From positions 2,604,001-2,668,000 of the forward strand of contig NZ_CP027727.1 of assembly GCF_003851685.1 (NCBI RefSeq): a stretch of DNA of 64,000 nt, read 5' to 3'. How positions within the stretch are numbered: the stretch's first letter is position 1; every line of letters begins with the position of its first letter. The notes below the pieces were generated by a model. It searched no databases. It was not told the origin of the DNA and was given only the letters and a program-made list of their open reading frames with translations. Positions 1 to 7,961 of the stretch are shown one piece after another. The translations under genes and the position numbers were made by a program. Source of the stretch: Pseudomonas sp. R5-89-07 (GTDB lineage Bacteria > Pseudomonadota > Gammaproteobacteria > Pseudomonadales > Pseudomonadaceae).

Positions 1-581
1 CATTGGCCCTCGACCATCCCCATGCGGCATCGGGCTTGATCCTGGTGGCGCCCTTGACCCATCCCCAGCGCATGCTGCCGCTGGTCTTCCTGTCATTGGC
101 GGTACGCCCCGCCTGGCTGCGACGCTGGATGTCGCGCACCTTGACGGTGCCCGTCGGCCTGTTGACGCAAGGCTCGGTGGTCAAGGGTGTGTTCGCCCCC
201 GACGCCGCCCCGCCAGACTTTGCCACTCGCGGCGGTGGCTTGCTGGGCATGCGTCCCGACAATTTCTACGCAGCGTCTACCGAGATCAACCGGGTCAATG
301 ATCACTTGCCGGATATGCTCAAGCGCTACCCGCAACTGACACTGCCAATCGGCCTCATCTACGGCGCGCGCGATAGCGTGCTCGACTTTCAGAAACACGG
401 TCAGGGCCTGGCCAGCAAGGTTCCCGGGCTGAAGCTGCAGGTGGTGGAAGATCGTGGGCACATGTTGCCCATCACCGCGCCGGAACGAGTGGCGGCGTTG
501 GTTGAGCAGATCGCCAAACGGGTCCGACCTGCGCAAAGCACCACGGTGTTGCAGCCGTCGTTTGCCATGGCGAGCAAATAA
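1..581 (+). CDS. alpha/beta hydrolase, C-terminal part (cut by window start)
   Basis: This is the last 190 or so residues of an alpha/beta hydrolase whose N-terminus, with the nucleophile elbow, lies before the window. What is visible is the cap region and the end of the core fold. The acid loop reads YGARDSVLDF and the catalytic histidine sits in DRGHMLPITAPERV, the usual Asp and His arrangement of the family. It ends about 300 bases before alkB on the same strand, and similar hydrolases occur near alkane genes, but its substrate cannot be told from this fragment. The family call is firm; the specific function is open. Confidence 0.75.
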   Translation, partial: LALDHPHAASGLILVAPLTHPQRMLPLVFLSLAVRPAWLRRWMSRTLTVPVGLLTQGSVVKGVFAPDAAPPDFATRGGGLLGMRPDNFYAASTEINRVNDHLPDMLKRYPQLTLPIGLIYGARDSVLDFQKHGQGLASKVPGLKLQVVEDRGHMLPITAPERVAALVEQIAKRVRPAQSTTVLQPSFAMASK

Positions 582-733
582 ACATGCCGTTCGATACGCG
601 GTTCCAGCACGCCAACGCCTGCCCTAGACACCTGACCAAACGTCTTGAAAAGAGACTGTCCGGTCACCGAAAAAAGGCGTGGATAAACTAGTTGACGACC
701 TAACGATTCCGCGCTATTTATTTAAAAAAATTA

Positions 734-788
734 TTTCAATTTCTAATTTGAAACAGTTTTTGAAATGCCTAAGAGCGAATAAAATAAT
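734..788 (+). promoter_or_regulatory. candidate alkB promoter with upstream inverted repeat
   Basis: The 300 bases between the hydrolase and alkB (582-881) hold no gene. They contain an AT-rich stretch at about 690-800. An inverted repeat TTTCAA-N8-TTGAAA lies at 734-753. Directly after it a sigma70-like pair is seen: TTGAAA at 760-765, a 17-base spacer, and AATAAT at 783-788, which would start RNA near 795 and leave a leader of about 87 bases. The repeat sits just upstream of the -35 box, where an activator would bind. A near-identical repeat precedes fadE at 5191. No regulator gene for it is in the window. Confidence 0.5.
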
Positions 789-881
789 GAAAAAAACGCC
801 TTTTATCGCATGGTTGATTTCTCGCAGCACTCAGCGCTGCGCAACCCACTTGGCTGCCTTCGCATGCGTTCGGAGGTTGCC

Positions 882-2162
882 ATGAACCAGACCCTGGCAG
901 CTCCAAGCGTCTGGGCCGACGGCAAGCGTCACCTGTGGTGGCTGGGCATCATGCCCCTGGCAACCCCGCTGCTCTGCGGCGCCCTGGCTATCGGCACCGG
1001 TGTTCAGCAACTGTGGTGGGTCGGTGTTCTGGTCATTTTCGGCCTCATCCCCTTGATCGACGGCCTGTTGGGTGAAGATGTCAGCAACCCGCCTGAATCC
1101 GCCGTCAGCCACCTTGAATCCCAAAGCTACTACCGTTGGATCGTCTACACCGGCGTGCTGTTTGTGATCGCCTCTGTAGTGATCACCGGTTGGTTGGCCG
1201 CCGGCGGCATCGACTGGATCATCGGCGGCGGGCTATTGCATGCCACCGCCTCGTTCGATCCTTCGAGCTGGACGGCAAGAGCCGCTGCTTTCATCACCGC
1301 GCGCACCGAGTTGCACGGCGAAGTCAGTGTGTTTACCTATCTGGGCATGGCGATGTCCACGGGGGCCGCTACTGGCATCGCGATCAACACCGCCCATGAG
1401 CTGGGACACAAACCCAAGCCACTGGAAGTGTTCCTGGCCAAAGTCACCCTGGCGCCAACGTTCTACGGGCACTTCTACACGGAACACAATCGTGGCCATC
1501 ACGTGCGTGTGGCCACACCGGAAGATCCTGCCAGCTCACGCCTGGGTGAGAGCTTCTGGGCGTTCCTGCCGCGTTCGGTATGGTTCAGCGCGCGCTCGGC
1601 CTGGAACCTGGAACGCGAACGCCTGCGCAAACTTGGCCTGCCGGCCTGGCACTGGAAGAACGCCGTGCTCAGCGCCTGGATGTACAGCGTACTGCTGTGG
1701 GGCGCGATGATTGCCTGGCTGGGTGTGGCCGTGATCCCGTTCCTGATCATCCAGGGCATCTACGGTTTCTCGTTGCTGGAAGTGGTGAACTACGTTGAGC
1801 ATTACGGCCTCAAGCGCCAGAAACTGCCCAACGGCCGTTATGAACGGTGTTCGCCACGGCACTCCTGGAACAGTAATCGAATTGTGACCAATATCTTCCT
1901 GTTTCAATTGCAACGGCATTCCGATCACCACGCCAATCCCACGCGTAGTTATCAGTCGCTGCGCCATTTCGATGAGTCGCCACAACTTCCCTATGGTTAC
2001 GCAAGTATGATTGTATGGGCGTATGTTCCGTACTTGTGGCGGCGACGTATGGATCACCGTGTGTTGAATCATTATGCCGGTGATATAACCCTGGCTAATC
2101 TCCAGCCGTCACAGCGCTTGAAGTATCTGCAGAAATACAGCGGCAACGCTAAAACGTTTTAA
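882..2162 (+). CDS. alkB: alkane 1-monooxygenase (AlkB type)
   Basis: This 426-residue integral membrane di-iron hydroxylase oxidises the terminal methyl group of medium or long n-alkanes to a 1-alkanol, taking electrons from rubredoxin. All four AlkB histidine motifs are present: HELGHK near residue 172, EHNRGHH near 201, NYVEHYG near 303 and LQRHSDHH near 343, set among several hydrophobic spans. The ATG at 882 is chosen because CGGAGG stands 5 bases before it; an in-frame start at 810 has no such site and adds residues that do not look like AlkB. No rubredoxin or rubredoxin reductase gene is in the window, so the electron donors must be encoded elsewhere. The downstream genes fit alkane uptake and beta-oxidation. 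Confidence 0.95.
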   Translation: MNQTLAAPSVWADGKRHLWWLGIMPLATPLLCGALAIGTGVQQLWWVGVLVIFGLIPLIDGLLGEDVSNPPESAVSHLESQSYYRWIVYTGVLFVIASVVITGWLAAGGIDWIIGGGLLHATASFDPSSWTARAAAFITARTELHGEVSVFTYLGMAMSTGAATGIAINTAHELGHKPKPLEVFLAKVTLAPTFYGHFYTEHNRGHHVRVATPEDPASSRLGESFWAFLPRSVWFSARSAWNLERERLRKLGLPAWHWKNAVLSAWMYSVLLWGAMIAWLGVAVIPFLIIQGIYGFSLLEVVNYVEHYGLKRQKLPNGRYERCSPRHSWNSNRIVTNIFLFQLQRHSDHHANPTRSYQSLRHFDESPQLPYGYASMIVWAYVPYLWRRRMDHRVLNHYAGDITLANLQPSQRLKYLQKYSGNAKTF

Positions 2163-2242
2163 TTTGAAATAAAAAGCATCTTATCGATTGTAGTTCGAGC
2201 GAGATTTCGTCATCCGAAGTTTGCTAGTTTAGTTGCAATAAA

Positions 2243-2259
2243 GTTGTTACCCGAACAAC
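2243..2259 (+). promoter_or_regulatory. inverted repeat in the leader of the first praB-type gene
   Basis: GTTGTT-ACCCG-AACAAC is a perfect 6-base inverted repeat with a 5-base loop, 27 bases before the ATG at 2286. It overlaps an A-rich AACAACAATAA run and lies just before the ribosome site. It could be an operator or an RNA hairpin affecting translation. There is no direct proof of function. Confidence 0.3.
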
Positions 2260-2285
2260 AATAATTTCAAGGGAAGGGCGTACGC

Positions 2286-2780
2286 ATGCAATTAACTGCC
2301 AAGGTTACCACCCACATCGTTTTGATCGCATTGGGCTTGATGGTCTATCAGCAGGCTCAGGCGGCGCGTATTGAACCTGCCGGAAGCACCTTTACCGCCC
2401 AGGGCCCCATCAGCTTTTCCAAAGGCAAGCTGATCAGTGCCGACTGCACCATCAAGGTGGCCGGCAAGGTGGCGGCGGATGGGGCATCGGCGAATGTCGA
2501 CAAGGTTGAATTCGACGGCGGGCTTAAATGCAGCCGGGTAGAAGCCATCAACTTGCCCTGGGTATTGATCGCCAAGGATACCAAAAGCGGCTCGATGTCG
2601 AAGATCAGTGTGGATGTGCATGCCTTCGGCCTGGGCGGTAAGTGTGGCCCTTCAACGGCGGAAGGTACTTGGGACAACGCAACCGGAAAGTTAGAAGCCA
2701 TGGATGTACCGATTGGCGATGACTGTAGGATAAAGACGGTGTCGATCAAGATGCCGCCCAACTTTAAAGTTGTTGAATAA
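2286..2780 (+). CDS. PraB-like exported alkane oxidation activator, copy 1
   Basis: This is a 164-residue exported protein. An N-terminal signal peptide ends near AQA (residues 25-27), followed by a mature domain beginning ARIEPAGSTFTAQGP. It resembles the PraB family described in Pseudomonas aeruginosa as an extracellular activator of alkane oxidation, with a small disulfide-containing fold: cysteines occur in SADCTIKV, LKCSRVEA, GGKCGPST and GDDCRIKT. The motif LPWVL is shared with the next gene, so the two are diverged tandem paralogues. Its place straight after alkB supports an alkane role. The biochemical mode of action of the family is not established, and part of the family is linked to biofilm and surface properties. 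Confidence 0.7.
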   Translation: MQLTAKVTTHIVLIALGLMVYQQAQAARIEPAGSTFTAQGPISFSKGKLISADCTIKVAGKVAADGASANVDKVEFDGGLKCSRVEAINLPWVLIAKDTKSGSMSKISVDVHAFGLGGKCGPSTAEGTWDNATGKLEAMDVPIGDDCRIKTVSIKMPPNFKVVE

Positions 2781-2903
2781 TGCAAGAGCGATAAATGCAT
2801 TCAAGTTTGGCTGGAAAGGGAAGTTCTGCAGTTTCACCGTGACCTCTCGTTCGTGGCCATTACCCCTGGCGAAATAAATCGCCTTAATATGTGAGGAAAA
2901 ACA

Positions 2904-3389
2904 ATGAAAAGCTTGAAAACCCTCGTTTGTGCAACCTCGTTTGCAATGTGCTTCGGCGTCGCTTCGATGGCCAGTGCGGCTTCCGTCTCTCCGGACGGTC
3001 CGTTCTCGACCAACGCCGGCACCATCGTGGTGAAGTCGCCTTCGTCTTTTGGCGCGGCAGTGACCTGCGGCATCACTTTTACCGGCAACGTTAGCGGTGG
3101 CGTGGCCTCGATCAACGGCGCGACGCTGACCGGCGGCGGTCTGTGCGCCTTGCCAACGCTGACTAACCTGCCTTGGGTACTGACTGCTTCGACGGGCACC
3201 ACCGGCACCGTGACCAATGTCGGCTACAAGATCAGCTCGATTCCAGCCACCAACTGCGGACCAACCCCGATCGCCGTCACTTGGGCTGCAGGGACCAAAA
3301 CCCTTTCGGCCGCCAATCAGTCGCTGAGCGGAAACTGCACCGTGGTTTCGCTCAACGTTGTGGCCCCGACGCTGACGGTAAACCCGTAA
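2904..3389 (+). CDS. praB: PraB-like exported alkane oxidation activator, copy 2
   Basis: This 161-residue protein has a signal peptide cleaved after ASA near residue 26, and a small, Thr/Gly/Ala-rich mature domain with cysteines in VTCGIT, GLCALP, TNCGPT and GNCTVV. It is closer to typical PraB than the preceding copy, with which it shares the NLPWVL segment and the final NCT/DCR beta-strand. The ATG at 2904 follows GTGAGG. It lies between alkB and a FadL-type channel, so a role at the cell surface in alkane uptake or emulsification is likely. The gene symbol is by family resemblance only. Confidence 0.7.
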   Translation: MKSLKTLVCATSFAMCFGVASMASAASVSPDGPFSTNAGTIVVKSPSSFGAAVTCGITFTGNVSGGVASINGATLTGGGLCALPTLTNLPWVLTASTGTTGTVTNVGYKISSIPATNCGPTPIAVTWAAGTKTLSAANQSLSGNCTVVSLNVVAPTLTVNP

Positions 3390-3427
3390 GCGCGTGACTC
3401 CGTAAAGGGCTGATCACCCGTTGAACG

Positions 3428-3449
3428 CCGGCGCCACGGGAGGCGCCGG
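3428..3449 (+). terminator. hairpin after the second praB-type gene
   Basis: CCGGCGCC-ACGGGA-GGCGCCGG is a perfect 8-base stem with a 6-base loop, 39 bases after the stop codon. No T run follows, so it may be a weak terminator or an RNA-stabilising stem rather than a complete intrinsic terminator. Confidence 0.45.
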
Positions 3450-3576
3450 TCAAGGTCGCTTATCACCCATCCCTGATTGTCATACACCGTTCCAGTACAG
3501 GCGCTTTTGAACAACGTTCCATGGCTACACGACCCACCGGCAGGGGCCGGGCGCACATAATAATAGGGAGTACCGC

Positions 3577-5022
3577 ATGAATAATAAGAAACAACACGCT
3601 TACACGTTACTGGGGCTGGCCCTGCTGGGAGGCCTGGTCACTGCGGGACCTGTGGAGGCGGGCGGGTTCTCCACGCCCACGTATGGCGCTCCCGGTTGGG
3701 GGCGTGCATTCGGTGGCGGTTCTTTGTTCAAGAATGATCCCAGCGCCGCGTACAACAACCCGGCGGCCATGGCGTTCATCGATTCAACCATTGTGCAGCA
3801 GACCGTCGATTACGCCCGGATCAAGATCAAATACTCCGGCCAGGCGTATGACCATAACGGCAACCCGGTGACCAATACGCCAGTGCTCGATGACCAGGGC
3901 AACCTGGGTGATCCGACCCTCAATACCAATAATGGCGGCCAGGGCGGTTTCACCGCATGGCTACCCACCGGCTTCATGGTCATGCCCATCGGCGACCGCT
4001 TCGCTTTTGGCCTGAGCCAGGTCGTACCTCAAGGCATGAAAAGTACGTGGAACGAAAACTCAAAGCTGCGCGACTTCGCCGTCGACACCAAAATCGAGAC
4101 CATTGGCCTCACAGGCTCCCTGTCGTTCAAGGTCAATGATCAATTTTCGGTCGGTGGGGGCGCCATCGTTCAGCGCAGCCAGGGAAACGTCAGCCAGAAC
4201 GTTGATGTGTTGGCTGCCGCAGATGTCTCTCCCGGGCTTGGCGGCACCGGTTTTCCGACCGGTGTCGGGCATTCCTTGATACGCGTTAAAGTCGACAACA
4301 TCTCGGTGGGCTGGTTTGGTGGCGTTGTGTGGAAACCGACGCAGCAAGACACGCTGGGCTTGAATTATCACGCCAAGATCAAAAACAAAATGACCGGCAA
4401 GTACGACGTTTATACCGACGCCATCGGCCGTAACACAATGACCAACCCGATTGGTCCGAACGGAGAGACGCTGGTTGAAATGGCCTATCCTGGCCTCAAG
4501 CTGTTCCCGGATGGCGCGCATGCCAGTGCGCAGCTGGATATCCCGGCGACTGCCGCGATTGACTGGGTCCATCAGTTCAATGACCGCTGGACGCTGGGTG
4601 TGAGTGCCCAGTGGACGGAGTGGTCCTCGTTCAAGGACCTCACACTCAAGTCTCAGGGCTCGACCATTGTTGCCATCCCCTACAACTACAGAAACGCGTG
4701 GATGACCTCGATCGGCGGCGACTACAAAGCCACCGACGAGCTCACCCTGCGTGCGGGGGTGGCTTATGACCAGACGCCTACCCGGAACTCCACCCGTGAC
4801 CCGCGGATCCCTGACGGCGATCGTTATTTCCTGGCGTTTGGTGCCGGTTACGACATCAAGGCAGTGCCAGGCCTGTCAGTGGATGCCGCGTACTCGCACC
4901 AGTTCGTCGAAAAGGTCAATCTGAAAACCAAGAACGTCGATCGGCTCGGCGCCGCTCAACTGGACGGTAAGGCTGAGTCCTCAGGCGACGTCGTGAGCTT
5001 GTCGGCGACCTATAAGTTCTAG
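3577..5022 (+). CDS. FadL/TodX/OmpP1-family outer membrane transport protein
   Basis: This 481-residue outer membrane beta-barrel takes up long-chain fatty acids or hydrocarbons. A signal peptide (NNKKQ start, hydrophobic core, cut near VEAGG) is followed by the family's N-terminal plug signature GWGRAFGGGSLFKNDPSAAYNNPAAMA, here split as GRAFGGGS and NNPAAM. The last residues SLSATYKF end in phenylalanine, as expected for a barrel inserted by BAM. It is the natural importer for the AlkB and beta-oxidation enzymes around it. The codons right after the ATG form AAT-AAT-AAG-AAA repeats, and ATAATAATA precedes the ribosome site, so Hfq/Crc control is plausible. Confidence 0.9.
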   Translation: MNNKKQHAYTLLGLALLGGLVTAGPVEAGGFSTPTYGAPGWGRAFGGGSLFKNDPSAAYNNPAAMAFIDSTIVQQTVDYARIKIKYSGQAYDHNGNPVTNTPVLDDQGNLGDPTLNTNNGGQGGFTAWLPTGFMVMPIGDRFAFGLSQVVPQGMKSTWNENSKLRDFAVDTKIETIGLTGSLSFKVNDQFSVGGGAIVQRSQGNVSQNVDVLAAADVSPGLGGTGFPTGVGHSLIRVKVDNISVGWFGGVVWKPTQQDTLGLNYHAKIKNKMTGKYDVYTDAIGRNTMTNPIGPNGETLVEMAYPGLKLFPDGAHASAQLDIPATAAIDWVHQFNDRWTLGVSAQWTEWSSFKDLTLKSQGSTIVAIPYNYRNAWMTSIGGDYKATDELTLRAGVAYDQTPTRNSTRDPRIPDGDRYFLAFGAGYDIKAVPGLSVDAAYSHQFVEKVNLKTKNVDRLGAAQLDGKAESSGDVVSLSATYKF

Positions 5023-5044
5023 TAACGCGCCTGTGCGTGGTAAG

Positions 5045-5073
5045 CCGGGTATTTAGCGCATCTTGATACCCGG
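5045..5073 (+). terminator. hairpin after the FadL-type gene
   Basis: CCGGGTAT, a 13-base loop and ATACCCGG form a perfect 8-base stem 22 bases after the stop codon. There is no T run. It probably separates the FadL-type gene from fadE, which has its own upstream regulatory region. Confidence 0.4.
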
Positions 5074-5190
5074 TGCCCACTGATGCGCTGTTACAGAACA
5101 ATCTGCAGAACCTGATCGGAGCCACGCGACGGCTGCAATTGGGCTGACTCGTTCAGGCCAGAAATTTTTGGCCCAAGCATTAAATAAAAA

Positions 5191-5210
5191 TTTCAAAACA
5201 AAATTTGAAT
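5191..5210 (+). promoter_or_regulatory. inverted repeat upstream of fadE, matching the alkB repeat
   Basis: TTTCAA-N8-TTGAAT has the same arm sequence and the same 8-base gap as the repeat at 734-753 before alkB, with one changed base at the edge. It lies about 90 bases before the fadE ATG in an AT-rich stretch (5170-5220). The right arm could overlap a weak -35 (TTGAAT) with TAGTGT 17 bases further on. The shared site suggests one regulator for both genes. Confidence 0.45.
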
Positions 5211-5298
5211 TTGTCTTTCCGAGTTTGTAGTGTGGCTCTACGCCGTCGCTCAATCCGAGCGACCCACGCGGGTGTCACGAATCAAGTAGAGGTATCCC

Positions 5299-7824
5299 AT
5301 GGTTATCTGGTTATTGGTGGGTTTCGCCGCAGCGATAGTCCTGGCGTATCGACAAGCCGTTGCCACAGCGTGGCTGGGCGTTGGTCTGGTATGGCTGGCG
5401 GCTGGTTATCTGCTCAACGTAGTCGGTGCATTCGGCGTCAGCGTCGCGGCGGTGGTGGTGGTGCTACCGGCCTTGCTGCTGGCGATCAAGCCCCTGCGCC
5501 GTGCGCTGTTGACTAGCAAGGCCCTGGGGCTGTTTCGGACGATCATGCCGGCGATGTCCGACACCGAGCGGGCGGCCATCGAGTCCGGCACCGTGTGGTG
5601 GGACGCCGAGCTGTTCAGCGGCACGCCCAACTGGCAGCGCCTGCTGCGAGCCGCACCGGCCAGCCTGAGCGCCGAAGAGCAGGCCTTTCTCGACAATGAA
5701 GTCGAAACCCTGTGCGACATCGCCAATGACTGGGAAACCACTCAAGTATGGCAAGACATGTCCCCCGAGGGCTGGCAGTACACCAAGGACGCCGGCTTTC
5801 TCGGCATGATCATTCCCAAGCAGTACGGCGGCAAGGGCTTCTCCCACTACGCACACTCCCAGGTGGTGATGAAGCTGTCGACGCGCTGCTCGGCGGCGGC
5901 CATTTCGGTGATGGTGCCCAACTCCCTGGGCCCGGCCGAACTGTTGCTGCATTACGGCACTGACGCCCAGCGCGATTACTACCTGCCGCGTCTGGCGCGG
6001 GGTGAGGATATCCCGTGCTTTGCACTGACCAGCCCGTACGCCGGCTCCGATGCCGGGGCCATCCCCGACGTAGGCATTGTGTGCAAGGGCCTGCATGAAG
6101 GCGAGGAGGTGCTGGGCTTCAGGGTGACCTGGGACAAGCGCTACATCACCCTCGGCCCGATTGCCACGGTGCTGGGCCTGGCGTTTCGTGCCGAAGACCC
6201 GGACGGTTTGCTCGGCGTTGCGGGCTCACTGGGTATTACGTGCGCGCTGATTCCCACCGCCCATCCGGGGGTGAACAGCGGCCGTCGTCATTGGCCGCTG
6301 AACGCGGTATTCCAGAACGGCCCCACCACCGGCAAGGATGTGTTCATTCCGCTGGAGTGGGTGATCGGCGGCCGCGAACAAGTCGGCAACGGCTGGCGCA
6401 TGCTGATGGAATGCCTGGCGGCGGGCCGGGCGATTTCGCTGCCGTCGGCCAACGTCGGCCTGGGCAAGGTGGCGGTACGTGGCACCACGGCCTACGCCGC
6501 GATGCGTAAACAGTTCGGCCTGCCCATCGGCAAGTTCGAAGGCGTGCAGGCGCCGTTGGCGCGCATGGCCGGGCATCTGTATGCCTGTGATGCGGTGCGC
6601 AAGGTGTCGGTGGCGTCCCTGGATGCCGGCGAGAAACCTTCGGTCATCTCCGCCATCGCCAAGTACCACGTCACCGAGCGTGCGCGCATGATCGTCAACG
6701 ATGGGATGGACATTGTCGCCGGCAAGGGCATCTGCATGGGGCCCAACAATTTCCTGGCCCGTGCCTATCAGCAAAGCCCCATCGCGATCACGGTGGAGGG
6801 CGCGAACATCATGACCCGCTGCCTGATCATCTACGGCCAGGGCCTGATCCGCTGCCATCCCTATGTGTTCCGCGAAATGGAAGCGGCGCGCAACCCGGAT
6901 CGGCGCAAGGCCCTGGAGGCGTTCGACAGCGCGATGTTCGGCCATGTGAGTTTCGTGCTGGCCAATACCGTGCGCGCGGCGGTGCATGCGCTGACCGGTG
7001 GCCGACTGCTGGCTGCCCCGGCCAAGACCGACCCGGCGCTGGCGTCCTACTACCGCCAGGCCAATCGTCTGTCGGTGGTGCTGGCGTTGGTCTCGGACGT
7101 GTCCATGGGCGTGCTGGGAGGGACGCTCAAGCGCAAGGAAAGTATCACCGGGCGCCTGGGTGATGTGCTGTCGCAGTTGTACATCCTCTCCTGCGTGCTC
7201 AAGCGCTTTGAGGACGATGGCCGACCCCAGGCCGATTTGCCGCTGGTGCATTGGGCGGCCCAGGATGCCTTGCTGCGCGCCCATGAAGCACTGGCCGAGG
7301 TGCTCGACAATTACCCGTCCAAAGCTGCGGCAGCGGTGCTGCGCACCTTGAGTTTTCCATTCGGCATTCCTTTGCGCAAACCGTCGGATCGTCTGTTGGC
7401 GCAGGTTGCCGACGTGGTGCAAACCCCCGGCGAAACCCGCGACCGTCTGCTGGCCAATTCCTACATCCCCCGCCCGGAAATCGACAAGCTGGCCTATGGC
7501 GAACTGGGTTTTCGCTTGCTACCCCAAGTGGAGCTGATCGAGGCCCGGCTCAAGCCCGCCATCAAGCAAGGCCTGCTCGCGCCGATGCCGATCTCGTCTG
7601 CGGCCTTTACCGGCTGGCGCGTCAAGGCACGGGCGCTGGACCTGATCAGCGACGACGAAGACGCGTTGCTTGCACGCTATGTGGAATACGCCGATCACGG
7701 CATTCAGGTCGACGATTTCCCCCAGGACTTCGGTTTGCTGGAGGCCCTGCAACAGCGCAAGCAGGCGTTGGAACCCGCCCCGAAGCGTCGCAACAGCCAA
7801 AGCGAAAACGCCTCGGTGAACTAA
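5299..7824 (+). CDS. fadE: membrane-anchored acyl-CoA dehydrogenase
   Basis: This 841-residue FadE-type flavoprotein makes trans-2-enoyl-CoA from acyl-CoA, the first step of beta-oxidation. Its N-terminus has two or three hydrophobic spans in the first 75 residues, then the substrate and FAD domain with YGGKGFSHYAHS, TSPYAGSDAG and RAISLPSANVG, and the long C-terminal extension that marks FadE compared with ordinary 380-residue dehydrogenases. Length agrees with the E. coli enzyme (about 814). The ATG at 5299 is the first plausible start and has AGAGG before it. It follows the FadL-type gene and precedes the reductase, hydratase, thiolase and ligase genes, though a REP element separates it from them. 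Confidence 0.93.
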   Translation: MVIWLLVGFAAAIVLAYRQAVATAWLGVGLVWLAAGYLLNVVGAFGVSVAAVVVVLPALLLAIKPLRRALLTSKALGLFRTIMPAMSDTERAAIESGTVWWDAELFSGTPNWQRLLRAAPASLSAEEQAFLDNEVETLCDIANDWETTQVWQDMSPEGWQYTKDAGFLGMIIPKQYGGKGFSHYAHSQVVMKLSTRCSAAAISVMVPNSLGPAELLLHYGTDAQRDYYLPRLARGEDIPCFALTSPYAGSDAGAIPDVGIVCKGLHEGEEVLGFRVTWDKRYITLGPIATVLGLAFRAEDPDGLLGVAGSLGITCALIPTAHPGVNSGRRHWPLNAVFQNGPTTGKDVFIPLEWVIGGREQVGNGWRMLMECLAAGRAISLPSANVGLGKVAVRGTTAYAAMRKQFGLPIGKFEGVQAPLARMAGHLYACDAVRKVSVASLDAGEKPSVISAIAKYHVTERARMIVNDGMDIVAGKGICMGPNNFLARAYQQSPIAITVEGANIMTRCLIIYGQGLIRCHPYVFREMEAARNPDRRKALEAFDSAMFGHVSFVLANTVRAAVHALTGGRLLAAPAKTDPALASYYRQANRLSVVLALVSDVSMGVLGGTLKRKESITGRLGDVLSQLYILSCVLKRFEDDGRPQADLPLVHWAAQDALLRAHEALAEVLDNYPSKAAAAVLRTLSFPFGIPLRKPSDRLLAQVADVVQTPGETRDRLLANSYIPRPEIDKLAYGELGFRLLPQVELIEARLKPAIKQGLLAPMPISSAAFTGWRVKARALDLISDDEDALLARYVEYADHGIQVDDFPQDFGLLEALQQRKQALEPAPKRRNSQSENASVN

Positions 7825-7841
7825 AGGGATACACGGGGCAG

Positions 7842-7930
7842 TGTGGGAGGGGGCCTGCCCCCGATAGCGGTGTGTCAGCCCAAGCAGATGTGCCTGATAG
7901 ACCGCCATCGGGGGCAAGCCCCCTCCCACA
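7842..7930. repeat. REPIN (paired inverted REP element)
   Basis: Two inverted REP hairpins start TGTGGGAGGGGGCCTGCCCC and end with the reverse GGGGGCAAGCCCCCTCCCACA, about 89 bases in all. It separates fadE from the reductase gene. The left core has CCTG where most copies have CTTG. Confidence 0.9.
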
Positions 7931-7961
7931 TGTGATTGGGTTTTCAAGGCAGGATGGTGAT

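Noticed and set aside
7872..7961. Longer N-terminus for the FabG-like reductase, and other frames across REPINs that read PSGASPLPH or similar.
   Set aside because: These residues are the translation of a REP element (the peptide GASPLPH recurs wherever a REPIN is read), so they are not protein. The ATG after the element was used.
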